In this document: piece after piece, positions 1 to 7,506 of the stretch
Layout of the letters: every line of letters starts with the position of its first letter
Position numbering within the stretch: the stretch's first letter is position 1
Source of the DNA: an uncultured Serinicoccus sp.
GTDB lineage: Bacteria > Actinomycetota > Actinomycetes > Actinomycetales > Dermatophilaceae
Assembly: GCF_947487915.1 (NCBI RefSeq)
Contig: NZ_CANKYH010000005.1
Coordinates: 124,001-188,000 of the forward strand
Direction: 5' to 3'
Length of the DNA: 64,000 nt
Program-made: the position numbers and the translations under genes
The notes under the pieces: generated by a model
Database searches by the model: none
Seen by the model: the letters and a program-made list of their open reading frames with translations, nothing else
What the model was told of the DNA's origin: nothing

Positions 1-473
1 GGGTTGGCGGTCCCCCCGCCGCTGCCGGCGAAGTCGTCGGCCACCGGGCGGCCGTCCAGCCCGGTGCTGCCGCCGAAGCCGAACGGGCTGCCGGGCGCCT
101 CCAGCACGAGGCGGCGCACCCGGTGCGGGTGGTCGATCGCCAGCTGCAGCGCGACGTTGCCGCCGGCCGACCACCCGAGCACGTCCACCGCGCCCTCCAC
201 CCCGAGGGTGTCGAGCAGTGCCGCGACGTCGTCGGAGAGGTCGGCGACGCCGCGGGTGGCGTCGATGGTCGCGCGGGCGGAGTCGCCGTACCCCCGGTAG
301 TCGGGAGCGAGCACCCGGACGTCGGCGGCGAGGTCCTCGATGAGCCGGTCGAAGAAGGCCGAGGAGGAGACGTTGCCGTGGATCAGCAGCAGGGTCGGCG
401 CGGCGGGGTCGCCCGCCTCACGGACGGCGGTGGTGGTGCGAGCGGTCTGCACGGGACGCGCGGCGGTGGTCAT
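1..473 (-). CDS. alpha/beta-fold hydrolase, C-terminus beyond window edge
   Basis: Cytoplasmic serine hydrolase of the alpha/beta-hydrolase fold; substrate unknown. Translating the minus strand from the ATG at 473-471 gives 157 residues before the window ends. It shows the oxyanion-loop HGN (about residues 32-34), a DYRGYGDS segment (58-65) and the nucleophile elbow GWSAGG with Ser102. The catalytic Asp and His would lie in the missing C-terminal part. It is the last visible gene of a leftward run paaN - NUDIX - hydrolase, 38 bp after the NUDIX stop, so it is probably co-transcribed with paaN. A link to phenylacetate metabolism is only positional. Family assignment is firm; function is not. 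Confidence 0.85.
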   Translation of the reverse strand, partial: MTTAARPVQTARTTTAVREAGDPAAPTLLLIHGNVSSSAFFDRLIEDLAADVRVLAPDYRGYGDSARATIDATRGVADLSDDVAALLDTLGVEGAVDVLGWSAGGNVALQLAIDHPHRVRRLVLEAPGSPFGFGGSTGLDGRPVADDFAGSGGGTAN

Positions 474-511
474 GCGCGCATCCTGCCAGCCGCCGGGCGC
501 GGCCGCACCCC

Positions 512-1384
512 TCAGACCGGCAGCCCGTCCTCCAGCTCCCCGGGACCGTCGGCGAGCACCGAGCGCAGGTGCCGCGCGACGTAGGGTGCGACGTGCTGGT
601 CGACCTCGTCGGGACGCACCCAGTGGACCGCGCGCAGCTCGCTGCGCTGCAGCGACGCCCGTGCGGCGAGGTCCGGGTGGGTGCCGAGGTCGTGCACCAG
701 CAGCAGCGCGTCGTCCCACTGCCGGTAGGGCGGCAGCCAGTTGACGGTGAGCAGGTCGCCGACGGGCAGGTCGACACCGAGCTCCTCCCGGACCTCGCGC
801 TGGATCGTCTGACGGGGCGACTCGTGGGGGTCCACGACCCCGCCGGGCAGGTCCCAGTCGGTCTTGTAGGTCAGCTCGCAGAGCAGGACCCGGCCCTGGT
901 CGTCGCGGACCAGGCCCTGCGCGATCAGACGCTTGCGCGGCAGCGTGGCGTTGAGCATGCCGAGGAAGGCCCCCGGCTCCCCCGGTGCCGGGTCGTCGAC
1001 GAGGCGCGCCAGGCGCAGCAGGTCCACCGGCACGCCCCGGCCGTTCGTGCCCCGCCCGCGGCTCACGCCCTCCGGGCGCAGGCCGGCGCGCTGCAGGGTG
1101 CGCCGGGTCTCGACGTCGTCGGCGCGGACCTCCGCCTCCACCCGGTGCCGGCCGGCGGTGAACGCCTGCTCCACCAGGGCCATCAGCGCCAGGACGGCCT
1201 CGTCGGGATCCCGACCACGCAGCCCGGACAGCCCGGCCAGCATGACCACGCCGTCGGTCACGGCGCGCAGCCGGACGGCGGCGGGCTCGACCTCGGCGGG
1301 CGCCGGGCCGTCCGGGGTGAGGTGACCCGTGCCCGCGGCCCCGTCGCCGGTCGGTGACGGGGAGGGGCGCTCGGCGGTCGGCAT
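512..1384 (-). CDS. GNAT-like plus NUDIX hydrolase fusion protein
   Basis: NUDIX enzymes hydrolyse nucleoside diphosphates linked to another moiety using divalent metal. The 290-residue product carries a complete NUDIX box at about residues 181-204 (GG-x5-E...REVREELGV, matching GX5EX7REUXEEXGU). The family core is about 150 residues. The extra N-terminal half contains a stretch like the acetyl-CoA site and C-terminal core of RimJ-type GNAT acetyltransferases (VETRRTLQRAGLRPEG, about 91-106), so this looks like a GNAT-NUDIX fusion. It starts 11 bp after the paaN stop with a GAGG ribosome site, implying one operon. Nudix call certain, GNAT part likely, substrate unknown. Confidence 0.85.
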   Translation of the reverse strand: MPTAERPSPSPTGDGAAGTGHLTPDGPAPAEVEPAAVRLRAVTDGVVMLAGLSGLRGRDPDEAVLALMALVEQAFTAGRHRVEAEVRADDVETRRTLQRAGLRPEGVSRGRGTNGRGVPVDLLRLARLVDDPAPGEPGAFLGMLNATLPRKRLIAQGLVRDDQGRVLLCELTYKTDWDLPGGVVDPHESPRQTIQREVREELGVDLPVGDLLTVNWLPPYRQWDDALLLVHDLGTHPDLAARASLQRSELRAVHWVRPDEVDQHVAPYVARHLRSVLADGPGELEDGLPV

Positions 1385-1395
1385 ACCCTCAGGCC

Positions 1396-3105
1396 TCAGA
1401 CGTGGCGCCGGCTGGTGATGACGCGGAAGCGGTTGGACACGAACGCGGCGTCCGAGTAGGCGGCGTTGGCCGCCGGGTTGGCGCCGGTCCCGTGGAAGTC
1501 GGAGAACGCGGCCGTCTGGTTGACGAAGATCTGGCCGGTGAGGTTCTCCGAGAGCGCCACCCCTGCGTCCGCGGCGGCCTCACGCGCGTCGTCGAGCACC
1601 TGCTCGTCCGTGGAGTAGACCGCCGCGGTCATCCCGCCGTGCTCGGCCACCGTCTGCGCGAAGCGGTGCAGCGAGTCGCCCGTGTCGGCCGTGCGCACGA
1701 CGAAGGCGACCGGCCCGAAGCACTCGGTGGTGTATGCCGCCTCGTTGCCGGCGTCGACCCCGATGAGGGCGGGGGTGCGGACGACGGCGTCGGGGTAGCT
1801 CGGGTGGGTCACCGCGCGGGAGTCGAGGACGACGTCGCCGCCGAGCTGCCCGGCCAGGGCGGGGATGTCGCTGGCCCGGCCGCGGACCTCGTCGTTGACG
1901 GTCGCCCCGAGGATCTCGACCGCCTTGGCGTCGTCACCGGTGAACCGGCTGATCGCCTCGCCCAGCCGGCCGGCGAACTCCTCGGCGCTCAGCTCGCCCT
2001 CGTCGGTGCGCACCGTCGGCGGCACGTAGACGTTCTGCGGGGCGGTGCACATCTGGCCGGAGTAGAGCGAGAAGGAGAAGGCGAGGTTGCCGAGCATGCC
2101 GCGCAGGTCGTCGGTGGAGTCGACGACGACGGTGTTGAGCCCGGCCTTCTCGGTGTAGACGAGCTTGCCGGCGCCGGCCGCCTCGGTCTCCAGCCAGTGG
2201 CCGAAACCCGGACCCCCGGTGTAGTCGATGATCTTCACCGCCGGGTGCAGCGCCAGGTCCTTGGCGAGGGTGCCACCGTCGTCCTCGGCCGCCAGCTGGA
2301 CCAGCGCCGGGTCGAAGCCCGCCTCGGCGAGCACCTCGCGGGCGACCTGCACGGTGATCGCCAGCGGGAGGACCGCCTGGGGGTGCGGCTTGACGACGAC
2401 CGGGTTGCCGGTGGCGAGGGAGGCGAAGATGCCCGGGTAGGCGTTCCACGTGGGGAAGGTGTTGCAGCCGATGACCAGGGCCACGCCGCGGGGGACCACG
2501 CGGTAGTCCTTCTGCATGCGGATCGGGTCGCCCTTGGCCGGCTTCTCCCAGGTCACTGAGGCGGGGACGCGCTCCTGCTCCTCGAGCGCCACGACGACCG
2601 CCTCGAGCGCCCGGTCCTGCGCGTGCGGGCCGCCGGCCTGGAAGGACATGACGAACGGCTGCCCCGAGGTGTGCATGACGGCGTGCGCCATCTCGTGGCT
2701 GCGCGCGTTGATCCGCTCGATGACCTCGGTGAGCACGGCGGCGCGGACCCGGGCCCCGGCGTCGCGCCAGGCGGGCATCGCCTGCTGCGCCGCGTCCATC
2801 GCGGCGTCGACGTCGAGCGCGGGGTAGCGCACGCCCAGCGTGGGGCCGTAGGGGCTCTTCTCCGAGCCCACGCTGCGGCCCGTGGTGGGCTGCTCCGCCA
2901 GACCGTCGAAGTCCTTGTTGAGGGCCTCCTGGTGGGCGAGCTGGCCGCGCTCCGGCGCGCCCTCGCCGTAGACCCGGGGGCTCGGCGACTCGGGGTAGCG
3001 GCTGTAGTAGCTGCGCTCCCGCAACGCCCGGGCCGCGGCCTCCAGGGTCTCGCGGTGGGTGTCGAGCAGGGGGTGTGCGGAAGACGTCGTCGCGGTCTCA
3101 GCCAT
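1396..3105 (-). CDS. paaN: phenylacetic acid degradation aldehyde dehydrogenase PaaN
   Basis: PaaN-type aldehyde dehydrogenase (569 residues; PaaN family about 550) oxidises an aldehyde intermediate of the phenylacetyl-CoA pathway with NAD(P). Visible features are the cofactor-binding strand VVVKPHP (236-242) and the catalytic cysteine in SGQMCTAPQ (Cys353). The N-terminal extension with SYYSRYPESPSPRVYGEG is typical of PaaN rather than of generic aldehyde dehydrogenases. It lacks the C-terminal hydratase domain of PaaZ. I chose ATG 3105, not the upstream in-frame start at 3150, because a -10 like TACCCT (3118-3113) sits 7 nt before it, implying a leaderless message. Other paa genes lie at 5.2-8.8 kb on the other strand. 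Confidence 0.9.
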   Translation of the reverse strand: MAETATTSSAHPLLDTHRETLEAAARALRERSYYSRYPESPSPRVYGEGAPERGQLAHQEALNKDFDGLAEQPTTGRSVGSEKSPYGPTLGVRYPALDVDAAMDAAQQAMPAWRDAGARVRAAVLTEVIERINARSHEMAHAVMHTSGQPFVMSFQAGGPHAQDRALEAVVVALEEQERVPASVTWEKPAKGDPIRMQKDYRVVPRGVALVIGCNTFPTWNAYPGIFASLATGNPVVVKPHPQAVLPLAITVQVAREVLAEAGFDPALVQLAAEDDGGTLAKDLALHPAVKIIDYTGGPGFGHWLETEAAGAGKLVYTEKAGLNTVVVDSTDDLRGMLGNLAFSFSLYSGQMCTAPQNVYVPPTVRTDEGELSAEEFAGRLGEAISRFTGDDAKAVEILGATVNDEVRGRASDIPALAGQLGGDVVLDSRAVTHPSYPDAVVRTPALIGVDAGNEAAYTTECFGPVAFVVRTADTGDSLHRFAQTVAEHGGMTAAVYSTDEQVLDDAREAAADAGVALSENLTGQIFVNQTAAFSDFHGTGANPAANAAYSDAAFVSNRFRVITSRRHV

Positions 3106-3112
3106 GATCCTC

Positions 3113-3118
3113 AGGGTA
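3113..3118 (-). promoter_or_regulatory. -10 element of paaN, leaderless
   Basis: TACCCT on the minus strand ends 7 nt before the paaN ATG, so transcription should begin at or next to the start codon. The same TACCCT-N6/7-start layout recurs before paaK, the deaminase at 17868 and the DUF4446 gene at 47937. No convincing -35 is visible. Confidence 0.45.
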
Positions 3119-3162
3119 ACGACGCCCGCGCGGGCGTGCCCACGCGGCATACCTGGGCGGTT

Positions 3163-3206
3163 GCGTCCCGTAATAGTCGTCAGGGGTGCCGACTCCTACG
3201 GGACGC
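3163..3206 (-). terminator. hairpin IR1, copy of a local repeat family
   Basis: Inverted repeat with 17-nt arms at 3163-3179 and 3190-3206 (15 of 17 pairs, mismatches at 3173-3174) and a 10-nt loop. It abuts the stop codon of the 3206-4150 gene, a position suited to termination. Its arms and its CAGGG loop match the hairpin at 4248-4289, so it belongs to a repeat family rather than being an isolated terminator. Confidence 0.6.
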
Positions 3207-4150
3207 TACCCGGCCCACCCACCGCGTCGGAGCGCCGACGCGATCTGCTCGAGGAAGACCGTGGGGTCCAGCCGCCAGCCGAGGACGGGGATCTGCAGCG
3301 AGACGAGGTCGCGCTGTCTGATGGCAAGGGCGTTTCCGCGCACCGCGTCGTCGACGCCGTGCAGACCCCACTGGTGATGGGCGCCCTGGATCTCGCCATG
3401 CACGCCGTAGTCGTCCCAGAACAGGTCGAGGTAGACCCGCCCCGCATCGAGGATCCGGGTGCTCTGCCGGCTCGGAGGAGGTATGCCGTGGTCCCGGCAC
3501 GCCGCGACGACGTCCAGCTCGTTGATCGATTGGGAGCCGTCGCAGACGTCGCGGATCACGGCGTCGAGCAGCTGCCGTCGGGCGCAGCGCCTCGTCCGGC
3601 CCCAGCGGTCCATCAGCGCGCTCGTCGACACGATGCGCTGCTGGACCGTCATCGCCACCAGCGTCGCGGCGGCCCGGTCGGTGCGCTCCCACTGCGCGGC
3701 GCGGATGAGCGCGACGTCGGTCTTGGTCCGCCGCAGCCCGACCAGGATCGCGGGACCGGGGTCGCGCAGGACGTGGTGCCGGACGCCGGGCAACGAGCGG
3801 ACCGTGGCGTTGCGCGGGACCGAGACGTGGGTGAGCGGCGCCTGCCAGTGCTGCAGCCCGGAGGCCACCAGGGAGCTGGAGCCGTCCAGCACCGCGCGAG
3901 GGCCGGACTCCCACAACGCCCACCAGAGGACCCCTTCGCCGTGCGGCTTGGTGCCCGAGATGCACAGGGTGTGGCAGCCGGCGCGGTGCCACACCCCGCG
4001 ATCCACCTCGGCCCGGATGTCCTCGTGGGTCAGTCCCTCCGCGATCAGGTCCTGGCGTCGCGCGACGCCGGAGTGGCGGTCGGCCAGCCGTCGGGCGACC
4101 TCCTGGCGCCAGGCACGTCGACGGGCTGCGGTGCTCGGTCGTCGTGCCAT
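3206..4150 (-). CDS. AbiEi-type wHTH / DUF559-like hypothetical protein
   Basis: Uncharacterised 314-residue protein of a kind common in actinobacteria. The N-terminal part, with RRQDLIAEGLTHEDIRAEVD followed by GVWHRAGCHTL, resembles the winged-helix domain of AbiEi antitoxins. The C-terminal part, with DLFWDDYGVHGEIQG, then AHHQW, D..RGNAL and a final LEQIASALRR, resembles the Vsr/DUF559 endonuclease-like fold. There the usual acidic-x-acidic core reads GEIQG, so nuclease activity is doubtful. The ATG at 4150 is chosen because GGGGAGGG lies just upstream, although the frame stays open further. It stands alone between two homologous hairpins. No AbiEii toxin partner is visible. Family resemblance is moderate; function unknown. 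Confidence 0.6.
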   Translation of the reverse strand: MARRPSTAARRRAWRQEVARRLADRHSGVARRQDLIAEGLTHEDIRAEVDRGVWHRAGCHTLCISGTKPHGEGVLWWALWESGPRAVLDGSSSLVASGLQHWQAPLTHVSVPRNATVRSLPGVRHHVLRDPGPAILVGLRRTKTDVALIRAAQWERTDRAAATLVAMTVQQRIVSTSALMDRWGRTRRCARRQLLDAVIRDVCDGSQSINELDVVAACRDHGIPPPSRQSTRILDAGRVYLDLFWDDYGVHGEIQGAHHQWGLHGVDDAVRGNALAIRQRDLVSLQIPVLGWRLDPTVFLEQIASALRRGGWAG

Positions 4151-4247
4151 GCCCTCCCCTGCCGAACCTTCCCCCCGGCTGGTGCGTCGGCTCCTACCCT
4201 GGCAGAGGTGGACCTCCCAGGGCCCCAGTCGTCCACAGCCCTGCGAA

Positions 4248-4289
4248 CGTCCCGTGGGAGTCGGGCAGGGTCCCGACTCCCACGGGACG
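4248..4289 (-). terminator. perfect 18-bp hairpin IR2, copy of a local repeat family
   Basis: Perfect inverted repeat: arms 4248-4265 and 4272-4289, 6-nt loop CAGGGT. It begins 16 bp beyond the stop of the leftward MerR gene (4306), as expected for a terminator, but the minus strand lacks a clear T-tract. Arms and loop are homologous to the hairpin at 3163-3206, and the two bracket the AbiEi-like gene. Confidence 0.7.
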
Positions 4290-4305
4290 CTCTGGTGCGG
4301 ACCTC

Positions 4306-5103
4306 TCAGGCGACGGGTTGCTGCAGGTCCACCGACCAGCCGGCGCCGGCGCCGTCGAAGGGCGTGACGTCGTACACCTCGCGGCAGGTGCCCGTCGGCG
4401 TGAGGCCGCGCGCCTCCATCTCGGCGACGAGCCCCTGCCACGCCTGCTGGATGCCGGACAGGTCCCGACCGGTGTAGCGCACGGTGAGCGCCCTCGGGGC
4501 GGGCGGGAGCATCGCGGCCTCGAGCCCCTCGGGCGTCGGCGCGTCACCGATCTGCTCGGCGGCCGCGGCGATCATGCCGTCGCCGTCCAGCGTGTAGGTG
4601 GCGACACCGGGACCGCTGCGCGGCAGCGCCCCGACCGCGGTGTTGACCTGCTGGAACATGCCGCTGATCTCCTCCTCGATCTGCGCCATCTCCTCGATGT
4701 GCGTGGACAGCTGCACCAGGCTGAGCCCGGGCAGCGACGTCTCGACGTAGTCGGACATGGGGTTCTCCTTCTCGATCGACCGGAGCCTCGCCTCGATGGC
4801 GGCGAGCCGGTGCTCGTCGGCCGCCATCTGCCCGCGGAGCTCGTCGCGGCGGGCGCGCATCAGCGCGACCACCTCGGCCTCGCTCAGGTCCGCGTCCAGC
4901 AGCACCCCGACCTGCTCGAGGGTGAACCCGAGCTCCTTGAGGCCGACGAGCTGGTTGGCGCGGGCGAGCTGGGCGGCGGCGTACGAGCGGTAGCCGGTGA
5001 ACGCGTCGACCCGCTGCGGGCGCAGCAGCCCGAGCCGGTCGTAGTGGCGCAGCATCCGCACCGAGACCCCGGCCAGACGGGCGAACTCTCCGATACTCAA
5101 CAT
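4306..5103 (-). CDS. MerR-family regulator with effector-binding domain
   Basis: Transcriptional regulator, 265 residues. Residues 1-70 form the MerR winged helix (LSIGEFARLAGVSVRMLRHYDRLGLLRP, then GYRSY). A coiled-coil linker follows to about residue 115 (MRARRDELRGQMAADEHRLAAIEARLRSIE), then a GyrI-like/SOUL ligand-binding domain. This resembles TipA/BmrR-type drug- or metabolite-sensing activators; no metal-binding Cys cluster is present. It is transcribed divergently from paaH across 82 bp, making it the best local candidate for regulating the paa genes, instead of the TetR-type PaaR seen in many bacteria (inference). A strong hairpin follows its stop. Confidence 0.88.
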   Translation of the reverse strand: MLSIGEFARLAGVSVRMLRHYDRLGLLRPQRVDAFTGYRSYAAAQLARANQLVGLKELGFTLEQVGVLLDADLSEAEVVALMRARRDELRGQMAADEHRLAAIEARLRSIEKENPMSDYVETSLPGLSLVQLSTHIEEMAQIEEEISGMFQQVNTAVGALPRSGPGVATYTLDGDGMIAAAAEQIGDAPTPEGLEAAMLPPAPRALTVRYTGRDLSGIQQAWQGLVAEMEARGLTPTGTCREVYDVTPFDGAGAGWSVDLQQPVA

Positions 5104-5185
5104 GACAACCCCACTCCAGAGCCTGACACCGTGGGAGAGTCAACACCACGTGCCGGCCGTCCGGCAGGGCTGGCACCATGGGCGC
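5104..5185. promoter_or_regulatory. divergent merR/paaH promoter region
   Basis: On the minus strand TTGACT is followed after 19 bp by TGGAGT, the long spacer typical of MerR-controlled promoters, with ACTC/GAGT outer half sites. The -10 match is poor. On the plus strand CACCAT lies 6 nt before the paaH GTG, consistent with a leaderless paaH message. Weak assignment. Confidence 0.3.
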
Positions 5186-6445
5186 GTGACCGACGACGAC
5201 TCGCCCCTGACCGACGGCCCCCACCCGCTGCTCGACCCGCCCGACGAGGTCCCGGTCGCGGTCCTCGGCGCAGGGGCGATGGGCGCGGGCATCGCGCAGG
5301 TCGCGGCCCAGTCCGGGCACCCGGTGGTCCTCGTCGATGCCCAGGCGGGCGCCGCGGACTCCGCGCTGGAGGGGTTGCACGGGACGTTCCAGAGGTTGGT
5401 CGACAAGGGCAAGATGACCGAGGAGGAGGCCGGAGCCACCCTCTCCCGGATCAGCCCGGTCACCACGTCGGACATGACGACCGTGCCGGCGGTGCGCCTT
5501 GTCGTCGAGGCGGTCGTGGAGCACCTCGACGTCAAGCGCGCGATCTTCCGGCAGCTGGAGCGCGCCCAGGGGCCCCGGACCGTGCTGGCCAGCAACACCT
5601 CCTCGCTGTCCATCGACGACCTCGTCGGCCAGACGGCGACCGGGCACGACGCGGCGATGCACGGGGGCACGTCCCCCGCGATGGCCTACCCCGAGCGGGT
5701 CCTCGGCCTGCACTTCTTCAACCCGCCGCCGCTCATGCGGCTCGTCGAGGTCATCACCGCGCGCTCGTCCGACACCGCGGTGCTCGACGCCGCGTCCGAG
5801 CTCGTGCGCCGCTGGGGCAAGGTGCCCGTGCGCTGCACCTCCACCCCCGGCTTCATCGTCAATCGGGTCGCCCGACCGTTCTACGGCGAGGCGCAGCGCA
5901 TGGCCGCCGAGGGGGTGGCCGACCCGGCCACGCTCGACCTGGCGCTGCGGGACGCCGGCTTCCGCATGGGGCCGTTCGAGCTCACCGACCTCATCGGGCA
6001 GGACGTCAACCTCGCCGTCGGCGAGTCCGTGTGGCGGCAGACCGGCGAGGACCCCCGCTACGAGCCGACCGACTGGCAGCGCCGGCTGGTGCGCGAGGGC
6101 CGGCTCGGGCGCAAGAGCGGGCGGGGCGTCTTCACGTATGCCGACGGCACGGCGGTCGACGCCGAGCCCGACGAGCGGCGCGCGACCGAGCTCGTCGGCG
6201 GTCCGCTGCGCACCGACCCGGTCGCCCGGACCCTCGCCATGCTCGTCAACGAGGGCGTCGACCTCGTCCACCGCGGCGAGGCCACCGCCGAGGACGTCGA
6301 CACCGCCATGACCCTCGGCACCAACTACCCCCACGGCCCCTTCGGCTGGCTCGAGCAGATCGGCGCGGACACCGTGCGCGCACAGCTCACCGAGCTCGAC
6401 CGGCTCTACCCCGGGGGCCGCTACCGGCCGAGCGAGGCGCTATGA
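5186..6445 (+). CDS. paaH: 3-hydroxyacyl-CoA dehydrogenase PaaH
   Basis: NAD-dependent 3-hydroxyacyl-CoA dehydrogenase; in phenylacetate degradation PaaH oxidises 3-hydroxyadipyl-CoA to 3-oxoadipyl-CoA. The 419-residue protein has the Rossmann motif LGAGAMGAGIA (about 27-37), the catalytic segment GLHFFNPPPLMRLVEV, the GFIVNR motif and a second C-terminal 3HCDH domain (NEGVDLVHRGEATAEDVDTAM). It is a stand-alone dehydrogenase, not fused to a crotonase. GTG 5186 is preferred over the in-frame start at 5102 because the first 28 codons overlap the regulator promoter and are not protein-like. paaI and paaK follow on the same strand. Confidence 0.88.
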   Translation: MTDDDSPLTDGPHPLLDPPDEVPVAVLGAGAMGAGIAQVAAQSGHPVVLVDAQAGAADSALEGLHGTFQRLVDKGKMTEEEAGATLSRISPVTTSDMTTVPAVRLVVEAVVEHLDVKRAIFRQLERAQGPRTVLASNTSSLSIDDLVGQTATGHDAAMHGGTSPAMAYPERVLGLHFFNPPPLMRLVEVITARSSDTAVLDAASELVRRWGKVPVRCTSTPGFIVNRVARPFYGEAQRMAAEGVADPATLDLALRDAGFRMGPFELTDLIGQDVNLAVGESVWRQTGEDPRYEPTDWQRRLVREGRLGRKSGRGVFTYADGTAVDAEPDERRATELVGGPLRTDPVARTLAMLVNEGVDLVHRGEATAEDVDTAMTLGTNYPHGPFGWLEQIGADTVRAQLTELDRLYPGGRYRPSEAL

Positions 6446-6479
6446 GCCGCGCCCGCCCCCTCGGACCGGGCGGTGCCTC

Positions 6480-6920
6480 GTGACCCCACCCGACCTCACC
6501 CACGTCCGGCGCATGTGGGAGCAGGACAGGGCCTCGGCGGCCCTCGGCATCGAGCTGCTGGACCTCGACGTCGAGACCGCCGACTCCGGCCGGCGGCTGG
6601 GCCGCGCCCGCACCCGGATGACCATCACCGACACCATGGTCAACGGCCACGCCATCGCCCACGGCGGCTACGTCTTCACCCTCGCCGACTCGACCTTCGC
6701 CCTGGCCTGCAACGCGACCGGCCGCACGACCGTCGCCGCCAGCTGCGACATCACCTATCTCCTCCCCTCCCACCTCGACGACGTGCTGGTCGCCACGGCC
6801 CGCGAGCGCGTGACCTACGGCCGCAGCGGCATCACGGACGTCACGGTATGCCGCGCCACCGACAACGCCGTCGTCGCCGAGTTCCGCGGGCACTCCCGCA
6901 CGGTGCGCCCGACCTCGTGA
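6480..6920 (+). CDS. paaI: hydroxyphenylacetyl-CoA thioesterase PaaI
   Basis: Hot-dog-fold acyl-CoA thioesterase, 146 residues, expected for PaaI. The family releases CoA from ring-hydroxylated or stalled phenylacetyl-CoA derivatives, protecting the free CoA pool. The diagnostic segment NGHAIAHGGYVFTLADSTFA (about 53-72) carries the conserved HGG, Asp and Ala of the active site. GTG 6480 is the start; its GTGA overlaps the end of a 13-codon open frame that itself overlaps the paaH stop, so translation may be coupled to paaH. The gene lies between paaH and a small membrane protein in the rightward paa run. Confidence 0.88.
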   Translation: MTPPDLTHVRRMWEQDRASAALGIELLDLDVETADSGRRLGRARTRMTITDTMVNGHAIAHGGYVFTLADSTFALACNATGRTTVAASCDITYLLPSHLDDVLVATARERVTYGRSGITDVTVCRATDNAVVAEFRGHSRTVRPTS

Positions 6921-6936
6921 CCGAGGTGCACCGGGC

Positions 6937-7461
6937 ATGACGGCGGCAGCGCCGCTCGGGTGGCAGCAGCGAGAGGCGCTACGGCGTCGCCTGCTCTCCC
7001 TCGGTCTCGGCGAGCTGAGTGCCGCAACGGTCTTCCTCGCCCTGGCCGTCTCGGTGGTCGGGCCGCGGTGGACCACCCACCAGGCGGTCACCCTGTGGTG
7101 GGCGCTGGGCCCGCTGACCGTGGTGCTCGTGCAGGCGGGCGCCTACTGGCTCCTGGCCCGGTCGTGGGTCGGCCGGGGCACCATGCCGCGCCCGGTGGCG
7201 CGGACCTACCGCGTCTTCCGCGTGTTCGACCCGGTGCTCCTGGTGCTGGGCCTGGTGATGATCCTGGTCCCCGGTCATCCCGACCCGGGGCCGTGGCTGC
7301 TGACGCTGGCCGTCTGGACCTTCGCGGCCCTCGAGTACGCCAACTACTTCCTCGTCCGCCTCTCCTTCCCACCGACCACCTGGGCCCGCGAGGTGACGTC
7401 GTGGCGCACGCCGCGGCTCGTCCGGGACCTCCGTGCGAGCGACCGCGAGGGACGGCACTGA
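6937..7461 (+). CDS. four-helix membrane protein of unknown function
   Basis: Hypothetical integral membrane protein, 174 residues. Hydrophobic segments lie at about 24-45, 53-73, 96-115 and 119-140, with basic loops (RPVARTYRVFRVFD) and a charged C-terminal tail (RTPRLVRDLRASDREGRH). I do not recognise a family. It starts 16 bp after paaI and 45 bp before paaK, all on the same strand, so it is probably co-transcribed with phenylacetate genes. Co-location could suggest a transport or sensing role, but nothing in the sequence shows it. Confidence 0.75.
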   Translation: MTAAAPLGWQQREALRRRLLSLGLGELSAATVFLALAVSVVGPRWTTHQAVTLWWALGPLTVVLVQAGAYWLLARSWVGRGTMPRPVARTYRVFRVFDPVLLVLGLVMILVPGHPDPGPWLLTLAVWTFAALEYANYFLVRLSFPPTTWAREVTSWRTPRLVRDLRASDREGRH

Positions 7462-7494
7462 CCCCGGCCCCTCGCCGGCCCGGGCGCGACGGCA

Positions 7495-7500
7495 TACCCT
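7495..7500 (+). promoter_or_regulatory. -10 element of paaK, leaderless
   Basis: TACCCT ends 6 nt before the paaK ATG at 7507 and forms part of a GGCATACC octamer. It implies that paaK can be transcribed on its own with no leader, in addition to read-through from paaH. No strong -35 is seen. Confidence 0.45.
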
Positions 7501-7506
7501 GCCGTC

